Assembly: GCA_937121005.1 (NCBI GenBank)
Contig: CAKZKB010000045.1
Location: 1 to 8,392 of the forward strand
Reading direction: 5' to 3'
DNA: 8,392 bases
Source of the DNA: an uncultured cyanobacterium
Lineage (GTDB): Bacteria; Cyanobacteriota; Cyanobacteriia; Cyanobacteriales; Geitlerinemataceae
The notes under the pieces were generated by a model. It saw only the letters and a program-made list of their open reading frames with translations, made no database searches and had not been told where the DNA came from. Shown one piece after another: positions 1-6,016 of the stretch. The translations under genes were made by a program, and so were the position numbers. The stretch's first letter is position 1. Every line of letters starts with the position of its first letter.

Positions 1-54
1 ACAATTCTACTATGGTAAAATGAAGTTGTAACAATACTCGCGAGGCGATCGCGA

Positions 55-60
55 TACAAT
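55..60 (+). promoter_or_regulatory. Candidate -10 box for the Uma2-family gene
   Basis: TACAAT matches the sigma-70 -10 consensus at five of six positions and lies 26 bases before the start codon. No good -35 is spaced correctly: TTGTAA at 26-31 is 23 bases away, which is too far. The call rests on the -10 match and its position only. Confidence 0.25.
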
Positions 61-73
61 CAAACATAGCACG

Positions 74-79
74 AAAGGA
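74..79 (+). promoter_or_regulatory. Ribosome binding site of the Uma2-family gene
   Basis: AAAGGA lies seven bases before the ATG at 87. It supports that ATG as the true start. Confidence 0.6.
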
Positions 80-86
80 CGATCGA

Positions 87-764
87 ATGAGCGCCATTGC
101 CCTCACCCAACAAGATATTACCAGATGGATAGCGCGATCGCCCGCCGGATCGAGCCAGATTTGGCATAACATTGAATGGACGGACTTCCATCGACTGTTA
201 GAGCATTTGGGAGAGGTACGATCGTCCCGCGTCGCCTACGATCGCGGCACGTTAGAAATTATTATGCCATCGCAAGAACACGAGTTTCTCTGTCGCATTA
301 TAGGCGTTTTAATTTGGGAACTCGCCGACGCACTCGAACTCGACTGTCTCTCTCTCGGTTCGACAACTTGGAAGCAACAAGCCGCAGCAGTGGGGATCGA
401 ACCCGACGATTGTTTTTACTTGCAAAGCGAGCCCCAAATCCGCGATCGCGTTCCCAATATCGACCTCAACGCGGGCGATCCGCCTCCCGATTTAGCCCTT
501 GAAATTGATATTACCAGTAAATCTGTCGATCGGCAACAAATTTACGCTCGCTTGGGCGTACCCGAAGTTTGGCGGTACGACGAGAAATGGCTCTATATTT
601 ATCATCTGCGATCGGGAAGTTATATTCAAAGCGATCGCAGCTTGGCTTTTCCCAACTTTCCCGTACTGGAAATCCCCAATTTTGTCGCCCAAAATCACAG
701 TTTAGGGAGTCGTGCGTGGCGCAAAGCCTTTCGCCAGTGGGTATCTGAAACTGAAGGAAAATAA
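87..764 (+). CDS. Uma2 family (DUF820) putative restriction-endonuclease-like protein
   Basis: This 225-residue protein has the signature of the Uma2/DUF820 family, which adopts a PD-(D/E)XK nuclease fold and is greatly expanded in cyanobacteria. Visible features are an N-terminal segment with TWxxF-like character (WTDFHRLLEH, 31-40), YDRGTLEIIMPSQEHE (51-66), EPDDCFYL (105-112), the core PPDLALEIDITS (133-144, with PD at 134-135 and the acidic pair E139 and D141), and the family's GVPEVWRY motif (157-164). Length is normal for the family and nothing is broken. The start is set by ATG plus AAAGGA. It stands alone, convergent with the 72-residue gene, with no restriction-modification partner nearby. 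The nuclease activity is inferred from the fold; the substrate and cellular role are unknown. Confidence 0.9.
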   Translation: MSAIALTQQDITRWIARSPAGSSQIWHNIEWTDFHRLLEHLGEVRSSRVAYDRGTLEIIMPSQEHEFLCRIIGVLIWELADALELDCLSLGSTTWKQQAAAVGIEPDDCFYLQSEPQIRDRVPNIDLNAGDPPPDLALEIDITSKSVDRQQIYARLGVPEVWRYDEKWLYIYHLRSGSYIQSDRSLAFPNFPVLEIPNFVAQNHSLGSRAWRKAFRQWVSETEGK

Positions 765-778
765 TAGAAATAGGAACA

Positions 779-803
779 GTAGGGTGGGCAATGCCCACCC
801 TAC
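779..803. repeat. Perfect 12-bp inverted repeat between convergent genes (possible bidirectional terminator)
   Basis: GTAGGGTGGGCA at 779-790 is the exact reverse complement of 792-803, with one base between them. As RNA it would form a very stable GC-rich hairpin from either strand. It sits 14 bases after the stop of the Uma2-family gene and 3 bases after the stop of the convergent 72-residue gene, so it is well placed to end transcription both ways. Neither side has a clear T tract. From memory, this GTAGGGTGGGC-type palindrome is dispersed in many cyanobacterial genomes, so it may be a mobile repeat rather than a dedicated terminator. Confidence 0.7.
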
Positions 804-806
804 AGG

Positions 807-1025
807 TTACACTTCCTTGAAGGTTTTCACCTCTAAAACCGGGCCGATCGCCGCCAGAGTCATGGCATTTTCATCCACATTTCCCTCGACTTCAACCGTT
901 AACCCCGACTTCAAGAGAGCATCGGGAGCGCTTGCACCCAATTCGTAAGTCGTACCGTTTTCGCCCACGAGAACCCAGGCTCCCGTGCCGATCTCGCGAT
1001 ATTCGACTGTGCCTTTAACCGTCAT
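807..1025 (-). CDS. Small conserved-type hypothetical protein, coupled to the subtilase
   Basis: This is a 72-residue protein with no signal peptide and no membrane helix. Its alternating hydrophobic pattern (GTVEYREIGTGAWVLVGENG, TTYELG, GLTVEVEGNV, TLAAIGPVLEVKTF) predicts a small all-beta barrel, possibly OB-like, similar in style to small DUF5818-type proteins. That family link comes from memory and is weak. The start is well supported: GGAGG at 1033-1037 is seven bases from the ATG, and the ATG overlaps the protease stop by one base (TAATG). It is therefore probably translated by coupling with the protease. I cannot assign a function. A regulator or partner of the protease is only an inference from position. 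Confidence 0.85.
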   Translation of the reverse strand: MTVKGTVEYREIGTGAWVLVGENGTTYELGASAPDALLKSGLTVEVEGNVDENAMTLAAIGPVLEVKTFKEV

Positions 1026-2860
1026 TAAGCACCCTCCGGTTTGGCTGACAATGCCGCTAAGCCGAAGCAGAGTGCCGCATTAACCAGCAAGAACAAACTG
1101 GCCACAATGCCACCGCCCAACCAGACTAACGCCGGGTTGAAAAAGGCGCTCACAGCCAAGCAAGAAGCCACGCCTAAACTCGTGCCGATCGCGAACCATT
1201 TCCACTGGGAACCGAGCAGCAACACCACCAAAATTGCCGGGATTAAAACGCTGGCAAAAATGGGATTGAGAGCCGAACTTCCTTGTACGGCAGTGCCCAA
1301 TTCCGGTAGCGAACTGCCCGCCACTCGTAGGGGCCATTGGGGCAAATCGAAGATATACAAACCGCGCAACACAAACAGTCCAGAACTGCCAAAAATCAGC
1401 CCCGTCGCTAAGTTCCAACTGCCCAACGGTAAGTAGGTTCGCAACAGCCACGCCAGCAAGTAAGACCCCAAAACCATCAAGACTTTGGGCAACAAGGCGA
1501 CAACACCGCCATCGAACCAGAACTTGAGGTTGAAATAGCCATTATCGCGCAACCACCGGAAGAAATGATTCCACGACAGCTTACCTTTCATGGCCAACTG
1601 TACCGCAGAAGCCGCATCTAAATGTCCGGCTCCATAGTGGTTGTTGGGATCGTCGCTGACTTCGCGAGCCGATTGTAACAAAACTTCGGTGACTTCATTG
1701 GGATCTTCTACGCCGACCCCTTTCACCAATGCGGCGACTCCGGCGACGTGAGGAGAAGCCATACTCGTGCCTTGAAGCGGGGCAAATATACCGTTCCCCG
1801 ATCGCCGATCGATGGTGTTTTGTAGAATACCACCGGCCGGGCCGTTGCGCGTGTCGCCACCGGGGGCAGCAATGTCTACGCCCGCACCGTAGTTGGAATA
1901 GGGGGTTTTGTCGCCCGTCGCGTTGGTAGCAGAAACACCGATCACGCGGGCGTAGCGGGCGGGATAGCCAGCCGCATTTTGCCCGGAGTTCCCGGCGGCA
2001 GCGATAATGACCACACCCTTGTTATGAGCGTATTCGATCGCCTCTTTCATCAACGCACTTTCACCACCGCCACCCAAGCTCATATTAATCACATCCGCAC
2101 CGTTATCGGCAGCGAATTTGATGGCTTCGGCGATATCAGAAATTTGCCCGGAACCGGAGGCACTCAGTACCTTCAGGGGCATAATTTTGGCTTCGTAAGC
2201 CACACCCGCTACGCCGTAATTGTTGTTGGTAGACTGGGCGACAGTGCCGGCGACGTGGGTTCCATGTCCGTTGTCGTCGGTGGCGACGGCGCGATCGTTC
2301 ACGAAGTCGTACCCTTCGACGAACTCGGTGTTTTTCAAGTCGGGAACCGAACTCACGCCCGTATCGATAACGGCGACAGTGACACCTTTACCTTTGGTTT
2401 CACTCCACGCCCCCTCGACATTAATATCCCGCAAGTTCCATTGTTTGGCATACATGGGATCGTCGGGGGCAAACTGAGAACGAGGAACGGAAGCGGTGGG
2501 GGTATCTCCGGTACTCTCAGTCTCGGCGGGTTCCGCTAGCGGCGGAATGCCATAAGTATAGTTGGGTTCGACGAACTCGGTGGACTTGGCGAGTTCTTTT
2601 TTTAACTTTTGCAACAAAGCGCGGTCTCCGCGCACGATATAAACGTTATCGGCTGCTGAAAATTCGCTGTTGAGACGCGGGGAGAGGTCGTATTCTTGCG
2701 CGATCGCGCTCAAACGTCGCTCTACCTGCTCTTGGGGGATATCCTCGCGGAAATCCAGGACAATGCTATCATACGTGCCTCGGGCGGCTAAACCCTTAAA
2801 GCTCGTGAGGGCCACAGCCAAGCCCACTACGAACAAGCACAGGAGTAGAAATCTTTTCAT
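1025..2860 (-). CDS. S8 family subtilisin-like serine protease with C-terminal multi-helix membrane domain
   Basis: This 611-residue protein is built as follows. Residues 1-26 form a signal peptide or N-terminal helix. A propeptide-like region resembling inhibitor I9 covers about 28-105. A low-complexity linker follows at 106-128, then the subtilase domain at about 130-425. The full catalytic set is present: Asp166 in VAVIDTGV, His199 in NGHGTHVAG, Asn291 of the oxyanion hole in AAAGNSG, and Ser366 in GTSMASPHVAG. About 450-605 contains five likely transmembrane segments (roughly 452-474, 482-503, 533-550, 554-573, 578-604). The protease should therefore work on the outer face of the plasma or thylakoid membrane while tethered to it; substrates are unknown. 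The ATG at 2858-2860 is the only sensible start before the signal peptide, although no Shine-Dalgarno is visible. The stop overlaps the start of the 72-residue gene. Confidence 0.95.
   Translation of the reverse strand: MKRFLLLCLFVVGLAVALTSFKGLAARGTYDSIVLDFREDIPQEQVERRLSAIAQEYDLSPRLNSEFSAADNVYIVRGDRALLQKLKKELAKSTEFVEPNYTYGIPPLAEPAETESTGDTPTASVPRSQFAPDDPMYAKQWNLRDINVEGAWSETKGKGVTVAVIDTGVSSVPDLKNTEFVEGYDFVNDRAVATDDNGHGTHVAGTVAQSTNNNYGVAGVAYEAKIMPLKVLSASGSGQISDIAEAIKFAADNGADVINMSLGGGGESALMKEAIEYAHNKGVVIIAAAGNSGQNAAGYPARYARVIGVSATNATGDKTPYSNYGAGVDIAAPGGDTRNGPAGGILQNTIDRRSGNGIFAPLQGTSMASPHVAGVAALVKGVGVEDPNEVTEVLLQSAREVSDDPNNHYGAGHLDAASAVQLAMKGKLSWNHFFRWLRDNGYFNLKFWFDGGVVALLPKVLMVLGSYLLAWLLRTYLPLGSWNLATGLIFGSSGLFVLRGLYIFDLPQWPLRVAGSSLPELGTAVQGSSALNPIFASVLIPAILVVLLLGSQWKWFAIGTSLGVASCLAVSAFFNPALVWLGGGIVASLFLLVNAALCFGLAALSAKPEGA
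1032..1037 (-). promoter_or_regulatory. Strong ribosome binding site inside the protease 3' end
   Basis: GGAGGG on the minus strand is formed by the Glu-Gly codons near the end of the protease gene. It is placed correctly for the ATG of the 72-residue gene. Together with the TAATG overlap it indicates coupled translation. Confidence 0.75.
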
Positions 2861-3028
2861 AGAATTCAGGTTGCGTAGCGCTACTGTTATCCTTTACCAT
2901 AGCTCATTCTTTGGGAAACTGGGGACGATCGATCCTTGATGGCGCGATCGGTGCTAGGCTAAGGGTAAGTTAAGTGCTATGGCTCCAGTTGGGGCGATCG
3001 TCTGTTACAAAAGTATAAGAAGCGATCG
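2861..3028. other. Divergent intergenic region between protease and HAD operon sides
   Basis: This stretch must hold the promoter of the minus-strand protease and probably that of the rightward genes. Seen in it are a 10-bp palindrome GTAGCGCTAC at 2875-2884, a poor -10-like TATGGT on the minus strand (2896-2901), and TATAAG on the plus strand (3014-3019) with TTGGGG 19 bases upstream of it. Several partial HIP1 sites also occur. None of the promoter elements is strong. I see no gene or structured RNA here. Confidence 0.35.
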
Positions 3029-3168
3029 ATGAAAATTAAAATCTCTAATTTAGGTGTCGTCAAGGAAGCAGTGCTTTTAATAGACTAAAAGATGCGATCG
3101 CGGATTCGCCCCCAAATAGTGCAGCCAATATCGATCGTTATTTGTACCAAGACCGCGAATCTAAATAG
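3029..3168 (+). pseudogene. Frameshifted or decayed small ORF upstream of the HAD gene
   Basis: An ATG at 3029 opens a 19-codon frame, MKIKISNLGVVKEAVLLID, that stops at 3086-3088. A second frame without a start is open from 3049 and reads NRLKDAIADSPPNSAANIDR onward to a TAG at 3166-3168. A single extra T in the TTTT run at 3075-3078 would join the two into one 46-residue protein. The HIP1 site at 3094-3101 is read as DAIAD, as often happens in real cyanobacterial genes. The TAG overlaps a GTG at 3168 that can start the HAD gene. A competing reading is that the first 19 residues are a vestige of an AAA/OLD-type ATPase N-terminus, which often begins MKIKIxNLGxIKEAxIDLKP; that resemblance is from memory. 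I do not recognise the joined product. Confidence 0.35.
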
Positions 3169-3857
3169 TGAAAATCGCCAACATCAACACCCTCAGCGAA
3201 CTCTTAGAAATGCCGTCTCTCCCGGAAGCGATTTGCTTCGATGCGGTGGGGACACTGTTTGGTGTCAAAGGAAGTGTCGGAGAAGCCTACAGCGAATTTT
3301 GTCAGCGTTTCGATTTGCAACTGAATAGCGAAGATCTCGATCGCGCCTTTTACAACAGTTTCAAAGCTGCCTTTCCCCCCGCCTTTCCCGGTGCGAACCC
3401 GACAGAGATTGGCGAAAAAGAGTTCGATTGGTGGTATGATATTGCTATCCAAACCTTTAGCGAAACGGGGGATATCGGCAAGTTTGCCGATTTTCGAGGC
3501 TTTTTTCAGGGGTTGTTTGAATATTTTGCCACCGCCGATCCCTGGGTGCTGTATGCGGATACCCAACCTGCATTAGCCGCCTTGCGCGATCGCGGTATTA
3601 TCCTCGCTGTGATTTCTAATTTCGACTCGCGCTTGTATCGCGTATTGCAGGCATTTCACTTGTCAGAATTCTTCTCATCTGTTATTATCTCCACAGAAGT
3701 GGGAGCCGCCAAACCCGATGCTCAAATTTTTACCAGCGCCCTGCAAAACCTGCAACTTCCCCCGGAAGCAGTTTGGCACGTGGGAGACAGTCGCAAAGCC
3801 GACGGGGAGGGTGCGCGATCGTCGGGTTTGTATCCGATTTTAATCTCGCGATCGTGA
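3168..3857 (+). CDS. HAD-superfamily subfamily IA hydrolase, REG-2-like (HDHD3-like)
   Basis: This protein of up to 229 residues matches the REG-2-like branch of HAD phosphatases found in cyanobacteria and eukaryotes. Motif I is DAVGT (nucleophile Asp25), motif II is Ser150-Asn151 in VISNFDSRLYRVL, motif III is Lys182 in EVGAAKPD, and motif IV is GDSRKAD (206-212). A helical cap with FDWW (86-89) lies between motifs I and II. Motif I has Val where most HAD phosphatases have the second, acid/base Asp, as I recall is usual in this branch. The substrate is unknown. The start is uncertain: GTG at 3168 gives 229 residues, while ATG at 3210 gives 215 residues beginning MPSLPEAICFDAVG, which is closer to the family's usual length. 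Neither has a Shine-Dalgarno. The channel-like gene follows 67 bases later on the same strand. Confidence 0.92.
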   Translation: MKIANINTLSELLEMPSLPEAICFDAVGTLFGVKGSVGEAYSEFCQRFDLQLNSEDLDRAFYNSFKAAFPPAFPGANPTEIGEKEFDWWYDIAIQTFSETGDIGKFADFRGFFQGLFEYFATADPWVLYADTQPALAALRDRGIILAVISNFDSRLYRVLQAFHLSEFFSSVIISTEVGAAKPDAQIFTSALQNLQLPPEAVWHVGDSRKADGEGARSSGLYPILISRS

Positions 3858-3889
3858 AATTGGCTACAGTTTTTTCGCTCCCTCTGGGT

Positions 3890-3895
3890 CATAAT
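3890..3895 (+). promoter_or_regulatory. Candidate -10 box for the channel-like gene
   Basis: CATAAT matches the -10 consensus at five of six positions in the 67-base gap before the ATG at 3925. No convincing -35 is seen upstream. The gene could instead be co-transcribed with the HAD gene. Confidence 0.25.
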
Positions 3896-3924
3896 AGGCG
3901 ATCGCGTATGCTGCGGTAACTTGG

Positions 3925-5613
3925 ATGAAACCCCGAATTATTGTTTGTGGATTGGGTCGGACGGGATATAAAGTCTTTAACCTGTTGAGACAACAAGGTG
4001 CGGCGGTTGTTGGCATTAGCGATCGTCCCATTCCCGGCGAAGGCGATGATGTTGTCGTTGGCGACTTGCGATCGGCGGCGACATTGATGGCGGCGGGAAT
4101 TCAAGACGCGCATACGTTAGTATTAACGGGAGCCGATGATGCCCTCAATTTAGCTATTTTAGTTCAAGCTCGCTTGCTCGAACCGAATATTCGCATTGTC
4201 AACCGTTTATTTAATATTCGTTTGGGCGATCGCGTCGATCGCACCTTAGACGACCACGTTACCATGAGCGTGTCTTCCATTGCGGCTCCGGCGTTTGCAT
4301 TTGCGGCGGCGGGAAGCCAAGCCATCGGCCATTTAAGTTTATTTAATCAGACTTGGCCGATGTACGAAGAATACATCGATCGCCACCATCCTTGGTTCGG
4401 TCGTCCTTTGCGAGAACTGTGGGACGATCGCGATCGAATGCTCATTTATTATATCCCGGCCATTGGCGAAACCGACTTAGTTTCAGCAATTATTAACGAT
4501 CGGGCCTTGCAATTGGGCGATCGGATGATTGTTGCCACCAAACCTAGTTTGTACTCGCGGCACAATTCTCTCCTCGATCGGCTGCGGAGGTTTATCAACA
4601 GTTTGCGCTATTTCCAGCGCCAAGGCAAATCTTCCATCGCCGTATTTTTAACTCTACTAACGACAATTTTTATCTCGACCCTTGTCTATACTAGCGTACA
4701 GCTAAATATTTCTTTTGTCGATGCCCTCTACTTCTCCGTTGGCATGATTACCGGGGCGGGAGGTAAAGAAGAAGTCGCCGAAAAATCTGCCGATTGGATC
4801 AAGATTTTTACGGCGACAATGATGTTAATTGGAGCCGGAGTCGTCGGGATCTGTTATGCACTCCTCAACGACTTTGTTTTAGGGACTCGTTTCCAAAAAC
4901 TGTTACAATCGACCCCCATTCCCCAACGCCATCACTACATTATTTGCGGTTTAGGTGGAATTGGCATCCAAACGGCCAGACAACTGCTCGAAAACGGCTG
5001 CGAAGTAGTGGTTATCGAACGCGATCCCAACTGTCGATTTATCAATACAGCGCGATCGCTTAAAATCCCCATCATACTAGGCGATGCCAACCTCTCCTCC
5101 ACCTTAGAAAGCGCCAATATCAGGCGGTGCGAAGCCCTGTTAGCCCTCACCAGCGACGATACGACCAACGTCGAAATTGCTTTGACGGCGAAAGGATCGA
5201 TTCCCTCGTTGCGGGTTGTGGTTCGCAATCAAGATCCCCATTTTGCCATCATGGTACAGCAAGTCTTTAAATTCAATTCCGTTCTCAGTCCCGCAGAATT
5301 GGCAGCCCCCTCGTTTGCGGCGGCGGCGATCGGCGGCCGAATTTTTGGTAATGGAATGACGGCGGGGAGTTTGTGGGTAGCGTTAGCAACAACAGTGACA
5401 TCCGAACATCCATTTTGCGATCGTCGCGTCCGCGATATTGCCATGAAAAGCGATTTCGTTCCCCTTTATGCGAAACGAAACGGGGAATTAGTGCGCGGTT
5501 GGGATTTATTTCAACTCCACTTACTCGCCGGAGATATTCTTTATCTTACCATACCCGCCACCCGACTCGAGCAGTTGTGGCGCACTGCACCACCGAAAGC
5601 CATGGCAAGCTAA
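3925..5613 (+). CDS. Two-helix K+ channel-like protein with RCK (TrkA-N) regions on both sides of the pore
   Basis: This 562-residue protein has an N-terminal Rossmann RCK/TrkA-N domain (1-125: GLGRTG 9-14, acidic Asp33, GDLRSAATLMAAGI 46-59). A region resembling TrkA-C follows at about 140-206. TM1 is at about 236-256, a pore-loop segment at about 262-281, and TM2 at about 292-316. A second TrkA-N domain (335-460: GLGGIG 342-347, Glu365, GDANLSSTLESANI 386-399) and a second TrkA-C-like tail (480-550) complete it. RCK domains gate ion channels by binding nucleotides or ions, so a ligand-gated cation pathway in the membrane is the natural reading. The pore loop reads ALYFSVGMITGAGGKEE: it keeps the ALYFSV lead-in of K+ channels but has TGAGG where TVGYG is expected. 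K+ selectivity is therefore doubtful. No Shine-Dalgarno is visible; the ATG fits the start of the first Rossmann strand. Confidence 0.88.
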   Translation: MKPRIIVCGLGRTGYKVFNLLRQQGAAVVGISDRPIPGEGDDVVVGDLRSAATLMAAGIQDAHTLVLTGADDALNLAILVQARLLEPNIRIVNRLFNIRLGDRVDRTLDDHVTMSVSSIAAPAFAFAAAGSQAIGHLSLFNQTWPMYEEYIDRHHPWFGRPLRELWDDRDRMLIYYIPAIGETDLVSAIINDRALQLGDRMIVATKPSLYSRHNSLLDRLRRFINSLRYFQRQGKSSIAVFLTLLTTIFISTLVYTSVQLNISFVDALYFSVGMITGAGGKEEVAEKSADWIKIFTATMMLIGAGVVGICYALLNDFVLGTRFQKLLQSTPIPQRHHYIICGLGGIGIQTARQLLENGCEVVVIERDPNCRFINTARSLKIPIILGDANLSSTLESANIRRCEALLALTSDDTTNVEIALTAKGSIPSLRVVVRNQDPHFAIMVQQVFKFNSVLSPAELAAPSFAAAAIGGRIFGNGMTAGSLWVALATTVTSEHPFCDRRVRDIAMKSDFVPLYAKRNGELVRGWDLFQLHLLAGDILYLTIPATRLEQLWRTAPPKAMAS

Positions 5614-5651
5614 AAGATGGGGGATTAGGGGGACAAGGAGATATTCTTAAA

Positions 5652-5679
5652 TTCATCCTTCATCCTTCCTACTTCATCC
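5652..5679. repeat. Heptamer short tandem repeat (STRR-like)
   Basis: Four consecutive seven-base units start at 5652, 5659, 5666 and 5673. Three are TTCATCC and the third unit is TTCCTAC. A run of T follows directly (5680-5686). Heptanucleotide tandem repeats of this kind are a known feature of cyanobacterial intergenic DNA. Confidence 0.65.
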
Positions 5680-5714
5680 TTTTTTTAATCGCCCATTTGT
5701 GCCAATATCGTTTT

Positions 5715-5768
5715 AAACCTCTGCCAACTGAGGGTGTGGAGGGTACGCTGTTCTCCAGTTGGGGGTTT
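5715..5768. other. Imperfect long hairpin in the gap after the channel gene
   Basis: CCAACTG at 5724-5730 pairs with CAGTTGG at 5756-5762. AAACC at 5715-5719 pairs with GGTTT at 5764-5768, across a small asymmetric internal loop and a 25-base terminal loop. It could be an RNA structure or a weak terminator between the channel gene and the convergent tRNA gene. No protein-coding gene is supported between 5614 and 5862. Confidence 0.35.
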
Positions 5769-5827
5769 AGTGATTACCATATTTTGCCTCAACTGTCAAT
5801 ACTCTCATCGAAAATATTGAAAATTTC

Positions 5828-5848
5828 TCCCTCAACGAGTGCGAGGGG
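5828..5848 (-). terminator. Weak candidate terminator of tRNA-Ser
   Basis: On the minus strand, 15 bases beyond the tRNA 3' end, CCCTC and GAGGG can pair around a 9-base loop, extended by one G-T pair. The following bases (GAAATTTTC) are only modestly T-rich. Position favours a terminator; structure alone does not prove it. Confidence 0.3.
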
Positions 5849-5862
5849 TGTATTATCGGGAA

Positions 5863-5949
5863 CGGAGAGGGAGGGATTCGAACCCTCGATAGGTGTGACC
5901 CTATAACAGATTTCGAGTCTGCCGCATTCAACCGCTCTGCCACCTCTCC
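5863..5949 (-). tRNA. tRNA-Ser (anticodon CGA)
   Basis: The 87-base gene folds as a class II tRNA. The acceptor stem pairs GGAGAGG with CCTCTCC. The anticodon stem pairs GCAGA with TCTGT around the loop CTCGAAA, giving anticodon CGA, which reads UCG serine codons. A long variable arm forms from ATAGG and CCTAT. The T arm pairs GAGGG with CCCTC around TTCGAAT. The discriminator base is G, as expected for serine tRNAs. The 3' CCA is not encoded and must be added by the CCA enzyme. It lies between the channel gene and the methyltransferase gene and has its own strong promoter. Confidence 0.97.
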
Positions 5950-5962
5950 AGTAGCATTAGCC

Positions 5963-5971
5963 ATTATAGCA
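5963..5971 (-). promoter_or_regulatory. Extended -10 promoter of tRNA-Ser
   Basis: The minus strand reads TGCTATAAT, a perfect -10 with the TGn extension. It lies 13 bases before the tRNA 5' end, predicting a very short leader. There is no good -35, which the extended -10 can compensate for. Confidence 0.65.
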
Positions 5972-6016
5972 GCTTTCGCGACAGCGCGATCGCCCCAGGT
6001 GAAAATTTTTTCCGGT

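Noticed and set aside
10..19. CTATGGTAAA, repeated on the minus strand at 2893-2902 upstream of the protease
   Set aside because: Both copies lie before genes, but dozens of shared 10-mers are expected by chance in a window this size, and there is no further matching context.
87..764. Uma2-family gene as part of a defence or restriction system
   Set aside because: The fold is nuclease-like, but there is no methyltransferase, specificity subunit or mobile gene beside it, and cyanobacterial genomes carry many such isolated genes.
1979..2539. A 186-codon plus-strand frame opposite the protease
   Set aside because: It is antisense to the subtilase domain, which has all its catalytic motifs on the minus strand. 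No start signal or family motif supports it.
5652..5679. Tandem repeats as a CRISPR array
   Set aside because: Units are seven bases with no spacers, and no cas gene is present. It is a short tandem repeat.
5373..5906. A 177-codon plus-strand frame running from the channel gene into the tRNA
   Set aside because: The first half is the channel gene in another frame, and its end is the antisense of tRNA-Ser (TEREGFEPSIGVTL), a well-known false ORF.
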